The notes beneath the pieces were generated by a model. That model did no database searches, was not told where the DNA came from, and saw only the letters and a list, made by a program, of their open reading frames with translations. A DNA stretch of 22,897 nucleotides, taken from CAWDLX01 sp046728155 (GTDB lineage Bacteria > Actinomycetota > Actinomycetes > Mycobacteriales > Micromonosporaceae). The stretch is from NCBI GenBank assembly GCA_046728155.1, contig JBKPDY010000152.1:1-22897 (forward strand), read 5' to 3'. A program made the translations under genes and the position numbers. Below are positions 14,648 to 22,192 of the stretch, one piece after another (the first letter of the stretch is position 1; every line of letters starts with the position of its first letter).

Positions 14648-16111
14648 ATGCGGGCAGCCTGGCGGTCGGTCGATATCCGCGCGGCGGAGAAGCAGCTCCT
14701 CGCGACGGTGCCGGAGAACACCCTCATGCAGCGGGCCGCCGCGGGGCTGGCCCGGCGATGCGCCGCCCTGCTCGGCGATCGCGGCCGTGTGTACGGAACT
14801 GAGGTGCTTCTCATCGCCGGCGCCGGCAACAACGGCGGCGACGCTCTCTTCGCCGGCGCGTCATTGGCCCGCCGCGGAGCGCGGGTGCGGGGACTGCTTC
14901 TCAATCCGGGGCGCGCGCACGAGGCAGGGCTGCGGGCGTTACACGAGGCGGGCGGCCAGGTCACGGCCAGCCTTCCGTCCACAGTAGACCTTGTGGTCGA
15001 CGGGATCGTCGGCATCGGTGCCCAGGGCGGTCTGCGCGGGGAGGCGGCTGATGTCGTGGGCCAGCTTGGCCAGCTCAGAACATCCACAGGGGACAGACCC
15101 ATCGTGGTGAGCGTCGACGTACCCAGCGGTGTCGGCGTCGACTCGGGGGCGGTTGAGGGCCCAGCCGTGTGGGCGGATGTGACCGTGACGTTCGGCTGCC
15201 TCAAGCCGGCGCTCGTCGTCGGCCAGGCCGCCACGCTGGCGGGGCTCGTGGATCTGGTCGACATCGGTCTGCCGTGGCTGGACGCGCCGCCCGCGGTCTG
15301 GGTACCGGACGCGGCCGACATCGTGCGCTGGTGGCCGCGGCCGAACGCGTTGTCCGACAAGTACACGCGCGGCGTCGCCGGCCTCGCCACCGGCTCCCTG
15401 CAGTTCCCCGGGGCCGCTCTGCTGTCGGTCGCCGGAGCGCTGGGCGGCCCGGCCGGCATGGTCCGCTACTCCGGTCCGCTGGCCGACGACGTGGTCCGGG
15501 CTCACCCGTCCGTGATCGTGTCGGGCCGGGTGGCGGAGACCGGCCGGGTGCAGGCGTGGCTCTGTGGCTGCGGTCTGGGCACGGACGAGCGCGCGTACGA
15601 GGAGCTGCGAGCCGTACTCGGAACTTCGGTTCCAGTGGTGCTCGACGCGGACGCCCTGACCATGCTCGGGGACGGCCACATGACCAGCTGGCTACGCCAG
15701 CGCGAGGCCCCGACCGTGGTAACCCCGCACGACCGGGAGTTCACGCGGATCGCCGGTGACGAGGTCGGACCCGATCGCGTCGAGGCCGCGCGTCAGCTGG
15801 CCGGCCGTCTACGCATCATCGTGCTGCTCAAGGGCGACCGTACAATCGTCGCCACCCCCGACGGCACTGCGTGGGCCAACCCGACCGGCACCCCGGCACT
15901 GGCGACGGCCGGGACCGGGGACGTGCTGGCGGGACTGCTCGTCTCCCTCCTCGCCGCCGGCCTCCCGGCCGATCGGGCGGCGATAGCGGCCGCCTTCGTG
16001 CACGGCCTCGCGGGCCGCCGTGCTCAAGGCGGTCTGGGCGGAAACACCGCTCCCGTCACGGCCTCGGACGTAGCTGCGGCGATTCCCGCCACTGTGGGTA
16101 ATTTATACTGA
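14648..16111 (+). CDS. nnr: Bifunctional NAD(P)H-hydrate epimerase / ADP-dependent dehydratase
   Basis: Nnr repairs hydrated NAD(P)H: the N-terminal YjeF_N domain epimerises R- and S-NAD(P)HX, and the C-terminal ribokinase-like domain dehydrates the S form using ADP. The 487-aa protein has GAGNNGGDAL (58-67), VDGIVGIG (117-124) and DVPSGVGVDSG (157-167) in domain 1. Domain 2 carries CGLGTDERA, VLDADAL (331-337), VVTPHDREF, VLLKGDRTIV and the nucleotide/catalytic loop AGTGDVLAG (421-429). The ATG at 14648 is preceded by GGAGG (14636-14640). Two leucines, residues 98 and 486, use the rare TTA codon. The last codons are AT-rich and contain TATACT (16104-16109), a possible -10 for alr. Confidence 0.96.
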   Translation: MRAAWRSVDIRAAEKQLLATVPENTLMQRAAAGLARRCAALLGDRGRVYGTEVLLIAGAGNNGGDALFAGASLARRGARVRGLLLNPGRAHEAGLRALHEAGGQVTASLPSTVDLVVDGIVGIGAQGGLRGEAADVVGQLGQLRTSTGDRPIVVSVDVPSGVGVDSGAVEGPAVWADVTVTFGCLKPALVVGQAATLAGLVDLVDIGLPWLDAPPAVWVPDAADIVRWWPRPNALSDKYTRGVAGLATGSLQFPGAALLSVAGALGGPAGMVRYSGPLADDVVRAHPSVIVSGRVAETGRVQAWLCGCGLGTDERAYEELRAVLGTSVPVVLDADALTMLGDGHMTSWLRQREAPTVVTPHDREFTRIAGDEVGPDRVEAARQLAGRLRIIVLLKGDRTIVATPDGTAWANPTGTPALATAGTGDVLAGLLVSLLAAGLPADRAAIAAAFVHGLAGRRAQGGLGGNTAPVTASDVAAAIPATVGNLY

Positions 16112-16153
16112 TTCGCGTAGCCGGGCGGGCGACGCGAACGCCGGGGGTCCGGT

Positions 16154-16159
16154 TACGCT
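16154..16159 (+). promoter_or_regulatory. Putative -10 box of a leaderless alr promoter
   Basis: TACGCT, 6 nt, then the ATG at 16166. No proper Shine-Dalgarno precedes the ATG. Confidence 0.5.
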
Positions 16160-16165
16160 GAGGTC

Positions 16166-17302
16166 ATGCGGCAGGCGGAGATCCGGGTCGATCTGGAGGC
16201 GATCCGGGCGAACGTCATTCGCCTGCGTGGTGGGACGAAGGCCCAGGTCATGGCCGTCGTCAAGGGCGACGGTTACGGGCACGGGATACTCGCCGCGGCC
16301 CGAGCGGCGGTAGCTGGCGGGGCGGCCTGGCTCGGGGTGTGCACCCTGGACGAGGCGCTGACCCTCCGGTCGGCCGGCTTTACGCAGCCGGTCCTGGCGT
16401 GGTTGCTGGCACCAGGGCTTCCGCTGCAAGAGGCGTTAGCCGTGGATGTGGATCTCTCCGCATCGGCACCCGCTCTGCTCGGCGAGATCGTCACCGCGGC
16501 ACGCCGGGCCGGCCGGACGGCCCGGGTTCACCTGAAGCTCGACACCGGCCTCGCCCGGGGCGGAGCCACACCAGCCGACTGGGCCGAGCTCTGCGAAGCC
16601 GCGGCGAAGGCACAGGCCGACGGGTCCATCCAGGTCGTCGGAGTGTGGAGCCACCTCGTCCATGCCGACCTACCCGACCATCCCACCACAGACGCGCAGC
16701 TGGCCGTGTTCGTTGACGGGCTGGCGGTCGCGGAGCGGTTCGACATCAGGCCCTCGGTGCGGCACATCGCCAACTCCGCGGCTACGCTCACCCGTCCGGA
16801 CGCCCATTTCGACCTCGTCCGGCCAGGCATCGCCATGTACGGGCTCTCGCCGGTGCGAGGGCGTGGCTTCGGGCTGCGCCCGGCGATGTCCGTACGCGCC
16901 AGGGTGGTGTTGACCAAGCGTGTCCCGGCCGGCCAGGGCGTCTCGTACGGGCACACGTACTCGACGGCCCGCCCGGCGACGCTCGCTCTGGTGCCGCTCG
17001 GGTACGCCGATGGGGTGCCGCGTGTGGCGAGCAACGCCGGCCGGGTCCGGCTGGCCGGGGCCAACCGGACGATCGCCGGCCGGGTCTGCATGGACCAGAT
17101 CGTGCTCGACTGCGGCGACGATGAGGTGGCCGCCGGCGATGTGGCCGTGTTGTTCGGGCCGGGTGACGACGGCGAACCCACGGCCGACGACTGGGCCGCA
17201 GCGACTGGCACGATCAACTACGAGATCGTAACCAGGATGGGCAGCGCTCGGGTCCCGCGGGTCTACGACGAGCTGACGGGAGCAGCGGAGATGCCCGGAT
17301 GA
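16166..17302 (+). CDS. alr: Alanine racemase
   Basis: Alr interconverts L- and D-alanine and so supplies D-Ala for peptidoglycan. The 378-aa product is a fold-type III PLP enzyme. It has the lysine Schiff base in VVKGDGYGHG (Lys33), HLKLDTGLARGG (122-133) with the lysine that is carbamylated in known structures, HIANSAA (200-206), VRPGIAMYG and the second catalytic base Tyr261 in GVSYGHTYS. VPLGYADGVPR and GRVCMDQIV complete the active site. A TTA codon encodes Leu91. The stop overlaps the ATG of the following hydrolase (ATGA), and the same style of overlap leads on to tsaE, so alr heads a three-gene operon. Confidence 0.98.
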   Translation: MRQAEIRVDLEAIRANVIRLRGGTKAQVMAVVKGDGYGHGILAAARAAVAGGAAWLGVCTLDEALTLRSAGFTQPVLAWLLAPGLPLQEALAVDVDLSASAPALLGEIVTAARRAGRTARVHLKLDTGLARGGATPADWAELCEAAAKAQADGSIQVVGVWSHLVHADLPDHPTTDAQLAVFVDGLAVAERFDIRPSVRHIANSAATLTRPDAHFDLVRPGIAMYGLSPVRGRGFGLRPAMSVRARVVLTKRVPAGQGVSYGHTYSTARPATLALVPLGYADGVPRVASNAGRVRLAGANRTIAGRVCMDQIVLDCGDDEVAAGDVAVLFGPGDDGEPTADDWAAATGTINYEIVTRMGSARVPRVYDELTGAAEMPG

Positions 17303-18417
17303 CCCCGCCGGAGCCGGCCCCTCCGGGCGCTTCCGCCGGCCGGTCGCGTCGCGCGAATGCCGGCCTCATCGGCACGCTGGTCGGCGCGGCGGCGGCCGCG
17401 GCCGGAGTGGCGGCAGGCGTCGCGGCCGAGCGCTTCGTCCTGCAGCGCCGCCGCCGCCGTAGAAGCGAGCCCGACCCGTACGAGGACGAGCCGTTCGGGG
17501 AACTCGGGGCGGATGAGTACCGCACCATCGCCACGACCGAGGGCATCGCACTGCACGCCGAGCTCGACGGCAACCCCCAGTCCCCGCTGACGGTCGTCTA
17601 CGCCCACGGCTTCTGCCTCGACCTGGGCACCTTCCACTTCCAGCGTCAGGCCCTCCGAACAATGCCGGGCGTGCGCCAGGTGCTCTACGACCAGCCTGGA
17701 CATGGCCGGTCGGGCCGGCTGGAGCGGGGCGAGTACACCGTCGACCTGCTCGGGTCGGTGCTGCGGCAGGTGATCGAGGCGACCGCACCGACCGGCCGGG
17801 TGCTGCTGGTGGGGCATTCGATGGGCGGTATGGCCATCATGGCCCTGGCCGACTCGTACCCCGAACTGTTCAAACCGGACGGTCGAGTCGCCGGCGCGAT
17901 GCTGATCTCCACGTCGGCGGGCAAGATCAGCGGTGTGAGCTTCGGCTTGCCGCAGGTGCTGGTCCGCTTCCGCAAACCGTTGCTGCCACTGGTCTCAGGC
18001 GCGGGGTGGGTGACCGCCGGCATGCTCGACCGCGCCCGCGAGGCGTCGTCCGACCTGGCCCGACTGTTGACCCGGCGATACGGCTTCGGCTCGGAGCACG
18101 TCAGTCCATCGCTGGTTTCATATGTCGAGCGGATGAACGCCGCCACCCGGACCGAGTCGATGGCCCGGTATCTGCGAGCTCTGTACACACACGACAAGAC
18201 GATGGCGCTTGGTGCGATGACCGACATATCAGTGCTTGTGATGTGCGGCGAGGAGGATCTCCTGACCCCCGTCGAGCACTCCGAGGCCATCTGTGCGGTG
18301 CTGCCCGAGGCACAGCTGGTTGTCGTCCCGCGGGCCGGACACGTGGTCCTGCTGGAGCGGCACGAGGCCGTCAACGCCGTGTTCCTGCCGTTCGTCCGTG
18401 GCCTGGCGACACCGTGA
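17299..18417 (+). CDS. Membrane-anchored alpha/beta hydrolase
   Basis: A 372-aa alpha/beta-hydrolase. Residues ~22-44 are an Ala/Gly/Val-rich hydrophobic segment followed by a very basic run of arginines, suggesting an N-terminal signal-anchor. The hydrolase fold then gives the oxyanion HGF (103-105), YDQPGHGRSG, the nucleophile elbow GHSMGG with Ser174, the acid in VLVMCGEEDLLTPV and the histidine in PRAGHVVLLERH. All three catalytic residues are present. The substrate is unknown; a lipase, esterase or peroxidase role cannot be separated. It overlaps alr (ATGA) upstream and tsaE (GTGA) downstream, the usual actinobacterial alr-hydrolase-tsaE arrangement, which points to expression with envelope and t6A genes rather than to its chemistry. 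Confidence 0.92.
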   Translation: MTPPEPAPPGASAGRSRRANAGLIGTLVGAAAAAAGVAAGVAAERFVLQRRRRRRSEPDPYEDEPFGELGADEYRTIATTEGIALHAELDGNPQSPLTVVYAHGFCLDLGTFHFQRQALRTMPGVRQVLYDQPGHGRSGRLERGEYTVDLLGSVLRQVIEATAPTGRVLLVGHSMGGMAIMALADSYPELFKPDGRVAGAMLISTSAGKISGVSFGLPQVLVRFRKPLLPLVSGAGWVTAGMLDRAREASSDLARLLTRRYGFGSEHVSPSLVSYVERMNAATRTESMARYLRALYTHDKTMALGAMTDISVLVMCGEEDLLTPVEHSEAICAVLPEAQLVVVPRAGHVVLLERHEAVNAVFLPFVRGLATP

Positions 18418-18881
18418 AGGTGGAACTGCCCACTGTGGACGACACGATGGAGTTTGGCCGCCGTTTGGCGGCGCTCCTGCGCGCCGGCGATCTGGTGATC
18501 CTGGATGGGCCGCTCGGCTCCGGAAAGACAGTGCTGACCCGCGGCATAGGCGCGGGGCTACGCGTGCGCGGTGAGGTGACGTCGCCAACGTTCGTGATCT
18601 CCCGAGTGCATCCGCCGGACCGGACCCGGGGCGGGCGGCTGCCGCTGGTCCATGTCGACGCGTACCGCCTCGGCGGAGTCTCCGAAGTGGACGATCTCGA
18701 CCTGGACGAGAGCATCGCCGATTCGGTCACCGTGGTCGAGTGGGGCGAGGGCAAGGTCGAGCAGCTCGCCGACGCTCATCTGCTGGTCCGGATCGACCGG
18801 CGCGACGACGAGTCTCGAGTCGTCGAACTGGTTCCGGTCGGCGCCGACTGGGCGGACCGTCTCACCGCCCCGGCGCCGTAA
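18414..18881 (+). CDS. tsaE: tRNA t6A biosynthesis ATPase TsaE
   Basis: TsaE is the ATPase that drives the TsaB-TsaD complex through its cycle of threonylcarbamoyl transfer to tRNA A37. The 155-aa product has Walker A GPLGSGKT (32-39), the switch-like TSPTF (56-60), HVDAYRL (80-86) with the Walker B region, and VVEWGEG (108-114). Length is normal. The GTG at 18414 overlaps the hydrolase stop by 4 nt; the next in-frame GTG (18420) would lose only two residues. In relatives tsaB normally follows almost directly. Here about 720 bp holding an ATPase remnant intervenes. Confidence 0.95.
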   Translation: MKVELPTVDDTMEFGRRLAALLRAGDLVILDGPLGSGKTVLTRGIGAGLRVRGEVTSPTFVISRVHPPDRTRGGRLPLVHVDAYRLGGVSEVDDLDLDESIADSVTVVEWGEGKVEQLADAHLLVRIDRRDDESRVVELVPVGADWADRLTAPAP

Positions 18882-18909
18882 CCGTCCACAGTGCATCGAG
18901 CGGCATCGG

Positions 18910-19507
18910 TGCTGTCCTCCAGCGAGTAGACGTGCGCGCCGGTGTAGAGGACAACGGCCGCCTCGAGCCGCTTGCCAAGCCGAAACCTCAAGGTGCGCAT
19001 ACCTCGGAGGTCCTCGGCGTGGATCCGGGTGCCCGCCTTGACTTCGAACGCGACAACCTGTCCGTCATCGCGCTCCAGAACTAGGTCGACCTCGTCGCCG
19101 GTGTTGGACCTGAAATGGCCGGCCGAGACCGGTGCCTCCCACCAGCTCGCCTGAGCGAGGATCTCGCGTACCGCGAAGGTCTCCACGAGATGGCCATAGT
19201 CAGAGAGAACGGAGGGATCGTTCTGGGCTACCTTCTCGGGTGTCAGTTTGAGCAACCACGCCATCACGCCTGCGTCGACGATGTATACCTTTGGCTGGCG
19301 CTGCACCCGTGAGCCGAGAGTCGTACCCCAAGCCGGGAGGCGCCCGAGCAGGAACACCGCCTCCATCAATTGGACATAGTTCTCGGCTTTACTGCAGGGC
19401 AGATCGTTCCGCAATCGCACACGCGTGCCGCCGCCTAGCAAGATCGGCGTCAGCGTACGGTCGGTCGCGGTCAGCTTCCTCCCGTGTGCGCCAACAGCGA
19501 TCATCAT
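18910..19507 (-). pseudogene. Remnant of an AAA-type ATPase with DUF4143 C-terminal domain
   Basis: The minus strand encodes a fragment typical of prokaryotic ATP-binding proteins that carry DUF4143. It has ENYVQLMEAVFLLGRLPAW, the linker GSRVQRQPKVYIVDAGVMAWLL, YGHLVETFAVREIL and the nuclease-like core GDEVDLVLERDDGQVVAFEVKAG (D-x-D then E-x-K, the PD-(D/E)XK pattern), then VVLYTG. The whole N-terminal P-loop ATPase domain (about 200 residues) is missing, and no room is left for it before tsaB. The C-terminal end also breaks off at ~18910, after which the frame runs meaninglessly into antisense of tsaE. The first ~30 residues look scrambled, perhaps by frameshift. I infer a dead fragment of a once-mobile accessory gene left between tsaE and tsaB. 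Confidence 0.8.
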
Positions 19508-19592
19508 TGGCTGCCATGGCGACTCTGGGACACTGCGCGCCGAAGGTCCCGCTAGCTCCCGGAGGCGCCGGTCGGCCTCCGAACTGGCTGGT

Positions 19593-19598
19593 TAGGGT
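19593..19598 (+). promoter_or_regulatory. Putative -10 box of a leaderless tsaB promoter
   Basis: TAGGGT, 6 nt, then the ATG at 19605. This would give tsaB-rimI-tsaD its own promoter after separation from tsaE. A 6-bp inverted repeat (GGAGGC at 19561-19566 with GCCTCC at 19575-19580) lies just upstream. Confidence 0.45.
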
Positions 19599-19604
19599 GC
19601 AGGA

Positions 19605-20276
19605 ATGCTCGTACTCGTGGTGGACACCTCGACGCCGGCGGTCACCGCCGCGATCGTCCGGGTACCCGCCGTCGGGCAGGTCGCCGGCGTGGCCGAGCAC
19701 GTCAAGGTCGACGCCCGGGCGCACGGCGAGCTGCTGGGCCCAGAGATCGCGGATGTGCTGGCCGAGGCCGGCGCGCGGCCAGCCGATCTTGCCGCCGTGG
19801 TCGCCGGGCTGGGTCCGGGACCGTACACCGGACTGCGGGTCGGGCTGGTGACAGCGGCGGCTTTCGGTCAGACGCTGGGCAAGCCGACGTACGGCGTCTG
19901 CTCTCTCGACGGGATCGGGGTCGCGACGACAGGGGCGGTCGTGGTCGCGACCGATGCTCGCCGCAAGGAGGTCTACTGGGCCGCGTACGAGGATGGCGTG
20001 CGATCGCTGGGACCGGCGGTAAGCCGGCCGGAGGATGTACCGGGCCTGCTGCGAGCCGAGGGATTCACCCCGCAGGTGGCGGTTGGAGACGCCGCCTCGG
20101 CTCTGGAACGAGACCTACCCGTACAGAGGGAGCCGAGGTATCCGAAGGCGACGGCACTGGCGTGGATGGCCGCCGATCGCGTCCACAGTGGAGCGCCAAC
20201 CGAATCGCTGACGCCGATCTATCTACGGCGCCCCGACGCCAGGGAACCCGCCGCTCGAAAGCTCGTCCGGCAATGA
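19605..20276 (+). CDS. tsaB: tRNA t6A biosynthesis protein TsaB
   Basis: TsaB is the non-catalytic partner that dimerises with TsaD in threonylcarbamoyladenosine formation on ANN-decoding tRNAs. The 223-aa product has the ASKHA-fold N-terminus VLVVDTSTPAVTAAI, the HGELLGPEI segment and the signature GLGPGPYTGLRVGL (68-81). TYGVCSLDGI and VVVATDARRKEVYW follow. The C-terminal half is shorter and more variable, as usual in the family. Its ATG is fixed by the hydrophobic first strand and by TAGGGT 6 nt upstream. Its stop overlaps the ATG of rimI (ATGA). Confidence 0.95.
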   Translation: MLVLVVDTSTPAVTAAIVRVPAVGQVAGVAEHVKVDARAHGELLGPEIADVLAEAGARPADLAAVVAGLGPGPYTGLRVGLVTAAAFGQTLGKPTYGVCSLDGIGVATTGAVVVATDARRKEVYWAAYEDGVRSLGPAVSRPEDVPGLLRAEGFTPQVAVGDAASALERDLPVQREPRYPKATALAWMAADRVHSGAPTESLTPIYLRRPDAREPAARKLVRQ

Positions 20277-20728
20277 CACTCGACGGAGTCTCGGTCGGAC
20301 GGCTGCGCTGGTGGCACATCGACGATGTGCTGACGCTCGAGTCCGACCTGTTCGGCGCGGAACGGTGGAGCGCCGCCATGTTCTGGAACGAGCTGGCCAA
20401 CGGTCACCACTACGTGGCGGCGTTCGAGGCGGAGGATCTCGTGGGGTACGGCGGTGTGGCGGTGACCGGGCCGACGGAGGCCTGGGTGAACAACATCGCC
20501 GTACGCCGTGACCATCAGCGCCGCGGGATCGGCCGGCTGATCCTTGAGTCCCTGTTGGAGTACGCCCGTAGCCGCGGGGCCAGGTCGGTCCTGCTCGAGG
20601 TGGCGGCCGACAACAAGCCTGCGCAGAGCCTCTATGACGCGTACGGCTTCGCCGTGGTCGGCCTGCGTCGCGGCTACTACCAGCCGAGCAACACCGACGC
20701 GCTCGTGATGCGCCGAGACGAGCCATGA
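20273..20728 (+). CDS. rimI: Ribosomal protein S18-alanine N-acetyltransferase
   Basis: RimI acetylates the N-terminal alanine of S18. The 151-aa GNAT-fold product has WVNNIAVRRDHQRRGIGRLIL, with the acetyl-CoA pyrophosphate loop at residues 81-89, and the hallmark LLEVAADNKPAQSLYDAYGF with the catalytic-type Glu109, Asn114 and Tyr121. It ends in GYYQPSNTDALVMRR. Length is normal. It overlaps tsaB by 4 nt and is followed by tsaD after 13 nt; this tsaB-rimI-tsaD order is conserved in actinobacteria. The substrate assignment rests on family and position, since related GNATs have other targets. Confidence 0.95.
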   Translation: MTLDGVSVGRLRWWHIDDVLTLESDLFGAERWSAAMFWNELANGHHYVAAFEAEDLVGYGGVAVTGPTEAWVNNIAVRRDHQRRGIGRLILESLLEYARSRGARSVLLEVAADNKPAQSLYDAYGFAVVGLRRGYYQPSNTDALVMRRDEP

Positions 20729-20741
20729 CCGGGCAGCTGAC

Positions 20742-21785
20742 ATGATCCAGCCGCTCGTGCTCGGAATCGAGACGTCGTGCGACGAGACCGGCATCGGCAT
20801 TGTGCGTGGGACGGCCCTGCTGGCCGACGCGGTGGCGTCCAGTGTGGAATTGCACGCGCGGTTCGGCGGCGTGGTTCCCGAGGTGGCGAGTCGGGCCCAC
20901 CTGGAGGCGATGCTGCCGACCATGCGCCGCGCGCTGGATGCGGCCGAAGTCGGTCTCTCTGACGTGGACGCCATCGCCGTCACCGCGGGTCCCGGTTTGG
21001 CCGGGGCATTGCTGGTCGGCGTGGCGGCGGCCAAGGGGTACGCGATCGCGGCCGAGAAGCCGATATACGGGGTGAACCACCTGGCCGCTCACGTCGCGGT
21101 GGACACGCTCGAGCACGGCGCCTTCACCGAACCCGTGGTCGCGCTGCTCGTCTCGGGCGGACACTCGTCACTACTGCTCGTCGAGGACCTCGCGGGTGGC
21201 GTCATCCCGCTCGGGGCGACCATCGACGACGCCGCCGGAGAGGCGTACGACAAGGTGGCCCGACTGCTCGGGATGGCCTTCCCGGGTGGCCCGCCGATCG
21301 ACCGCGCGGCCCGCGACGGGGACGCTTCGGCGATCGCGTTCCCCCGCGGATTGACGGGTCCGCGGGACCGCGCCGCCCACCGGCTCGACTTCTCCTTCTC
21401 CGGCCTCAAGACCGCGGTCGCCCGCTGGGTGGAGGCGCGTGAACGGGCCGGCGAGCCAGTGCCGGTGGCGGACGTCGCGGCGAGCTTTCAGGAGGCCGTG
21501 TGCGACGTGCTGACCGCGAAGGCCTTCGCGGCCTGCCGGTTGCACGGCGTGCGCACCCTCGTGATCGGCGGCGGGGTGGCCGCCAACTCCCGGCTGCGAT
21601 CGCTGGCCGCGGAGCGGGCCGAGGTCGAAGGCGTCGCATTGCGAATGCCGCGGCCGGAACTGTGCACCGACAACGGCGCGATGGTGGCCGCGCTCGGGTC
21701 TCATCTGGTCGCGGCGGGAACGCCGCCGAGCCGGCTCGACATCGGCGCCGACTCGGCCCTTCCGGTGACGACCGTCTCCGTGTAA
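20742..21785 (+). CDS. tsaD: tRNA N6-adenosine threonylcarbamoyltransferase TsaD
   Basis: TsaD transfers the threonylcarbamoyl group to A37 of tRNA. The 347-aa protein has the N-terminal LGIETSCDETGIGIV, EVASRAHLEAM and TAGPGLAGALLVG. The metal-binding H-x-x-x-H is in NHLAAH (His113, His117). SGGHSSLLLV, GEAYDKVARLL, FSFSGLKTA, GGGVAANSRLR (277-287) and CTDNGAMVA, with the second metal ligand Asp310, complete the family pattern. Length is typical. It completes the cluster with tsaB and tsaE. A 62-bp tandem duplication begins 12 nt after its stop. Confidence 0.98.
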   Translation: MIQPLVLGIETSCDETGIGIVRGTALLADAVASSVELHARFGGVVPEVASRAHLEAMLPTMRRALDAAEVGLSDVDAIAVTAGPGLAGALLVGVAAAKGYAIAAEKPIYGVNHLAAHVAVDTLEHGAFTEPVVALLVSGGHSSLLLVEDLAGGVIPLGATIDDAAGEAYDKVARLLGMAFPGGPPIDRAARDGDASAIAFPRGLTGPRDRAAHRLDFSFSGLKTAVARWVEARERAGEPVPVADVAASFQEAVCDVLTAKAFAACRLHGVRTLVIGGGVAANSRLRSLAAERAEVEGVALRMPRPELCTDNGAMVAALGSHLVAAGTPPSRLDIGADSALPVTTVSV

Positions 21786-21796
21786 ACGTGTGGATC

Positions 21797-21920
21797 GAGC
21801 CGACAGCGAGCGAGCATCGTGAGGAGCGCAGCGAGCGCGGAGGCGAGCAGACGGCAGAGAGCCGACAGCGAGCGAGCATCGTGAGGAGCGCAGCGAGCGC
21901 GGAGGCGAGCAGGCGGCAGA
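21797..21920 (+). repeat. 62-bp tandem duplication
   Basis: Copy 1 is 21797-21858 and copy 2 is 21859-21920. They differ at one position (A versus G near the end). Each is purine-rich and contains AGCGCAGCGAGCG, which also occurs at 10216-10228 at the end of the aminotransferase gene. Similar GAGCGCAGCGAGC-type repeats are, from memory, scattered in other actinomycete genomes. Confidence 0.93.
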
Positions 21921-21937
21921 GAACGCGGAGGGCTGCG

Positions 21938-22192
21938 GTGATCGTTCGGATGTGGGAGGTACAGGCGCAGCAGCGGACCTTCACCGACCTGCTTTCGTGG
22001 GTCTGCGAGGTGGCTGTACCGGCGATCGAGGTCAGCCCGTTGCACATCTCCACCGAGGTCTACTCGTCGCCGGACTACCGTCTTGTCGTCATCAGCAAAT
22101 GGCGCAGCCATCCCGAGCCGTTCCGTGAGCCGCCCGCCGATCTGATCACCAGGTCGCCTCACTCGTGGGACTTCTCGCCGGTTGACCGGTGA
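21938..22192 (+). CDS. Small protein, possible antibiotic-biosynthesis-monooxygenase-like (ABM) fold
   Basis: The 84-aa product begins VIVRMWEVQAQ and continues with a helix (TFTDLLSWVCEVAVPAIE). It then has strands PLHISTEVYSS and YRLVVISKWRS and a C-terminal PHSWDFSPVDR. The alternation of strand, helix and paired strands with W-E and the SKW segment is reminiscent of small dimeric alpha-beta barrel proteins of the ABM group, but the match is weak and no active site is evident. The GTG at 21938 follows GGAGGG (21927-21932) at good spacing. It lies after tsaD, beyond the 62-bp repeat. Its 3' end overlaps the end of the convergent HAD gene by 47 nt. Function unknown. Confidence 0.75.
   Translation: MIVRMWEVQAQQRTFTDLLSWVCEVAVPAIEVSPLHISTEVYSSPDYRLVVISKWRSHPEPFREPPADLITRSPHSWDFSPVDR

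Noticed and set aside
21797..21920. Insertion sequence or attachment site
   Set aside because: It is a simple head-to-tail duplication with no terminal inverted repeats, no transposase or integrase and no tRNA gene nearby.
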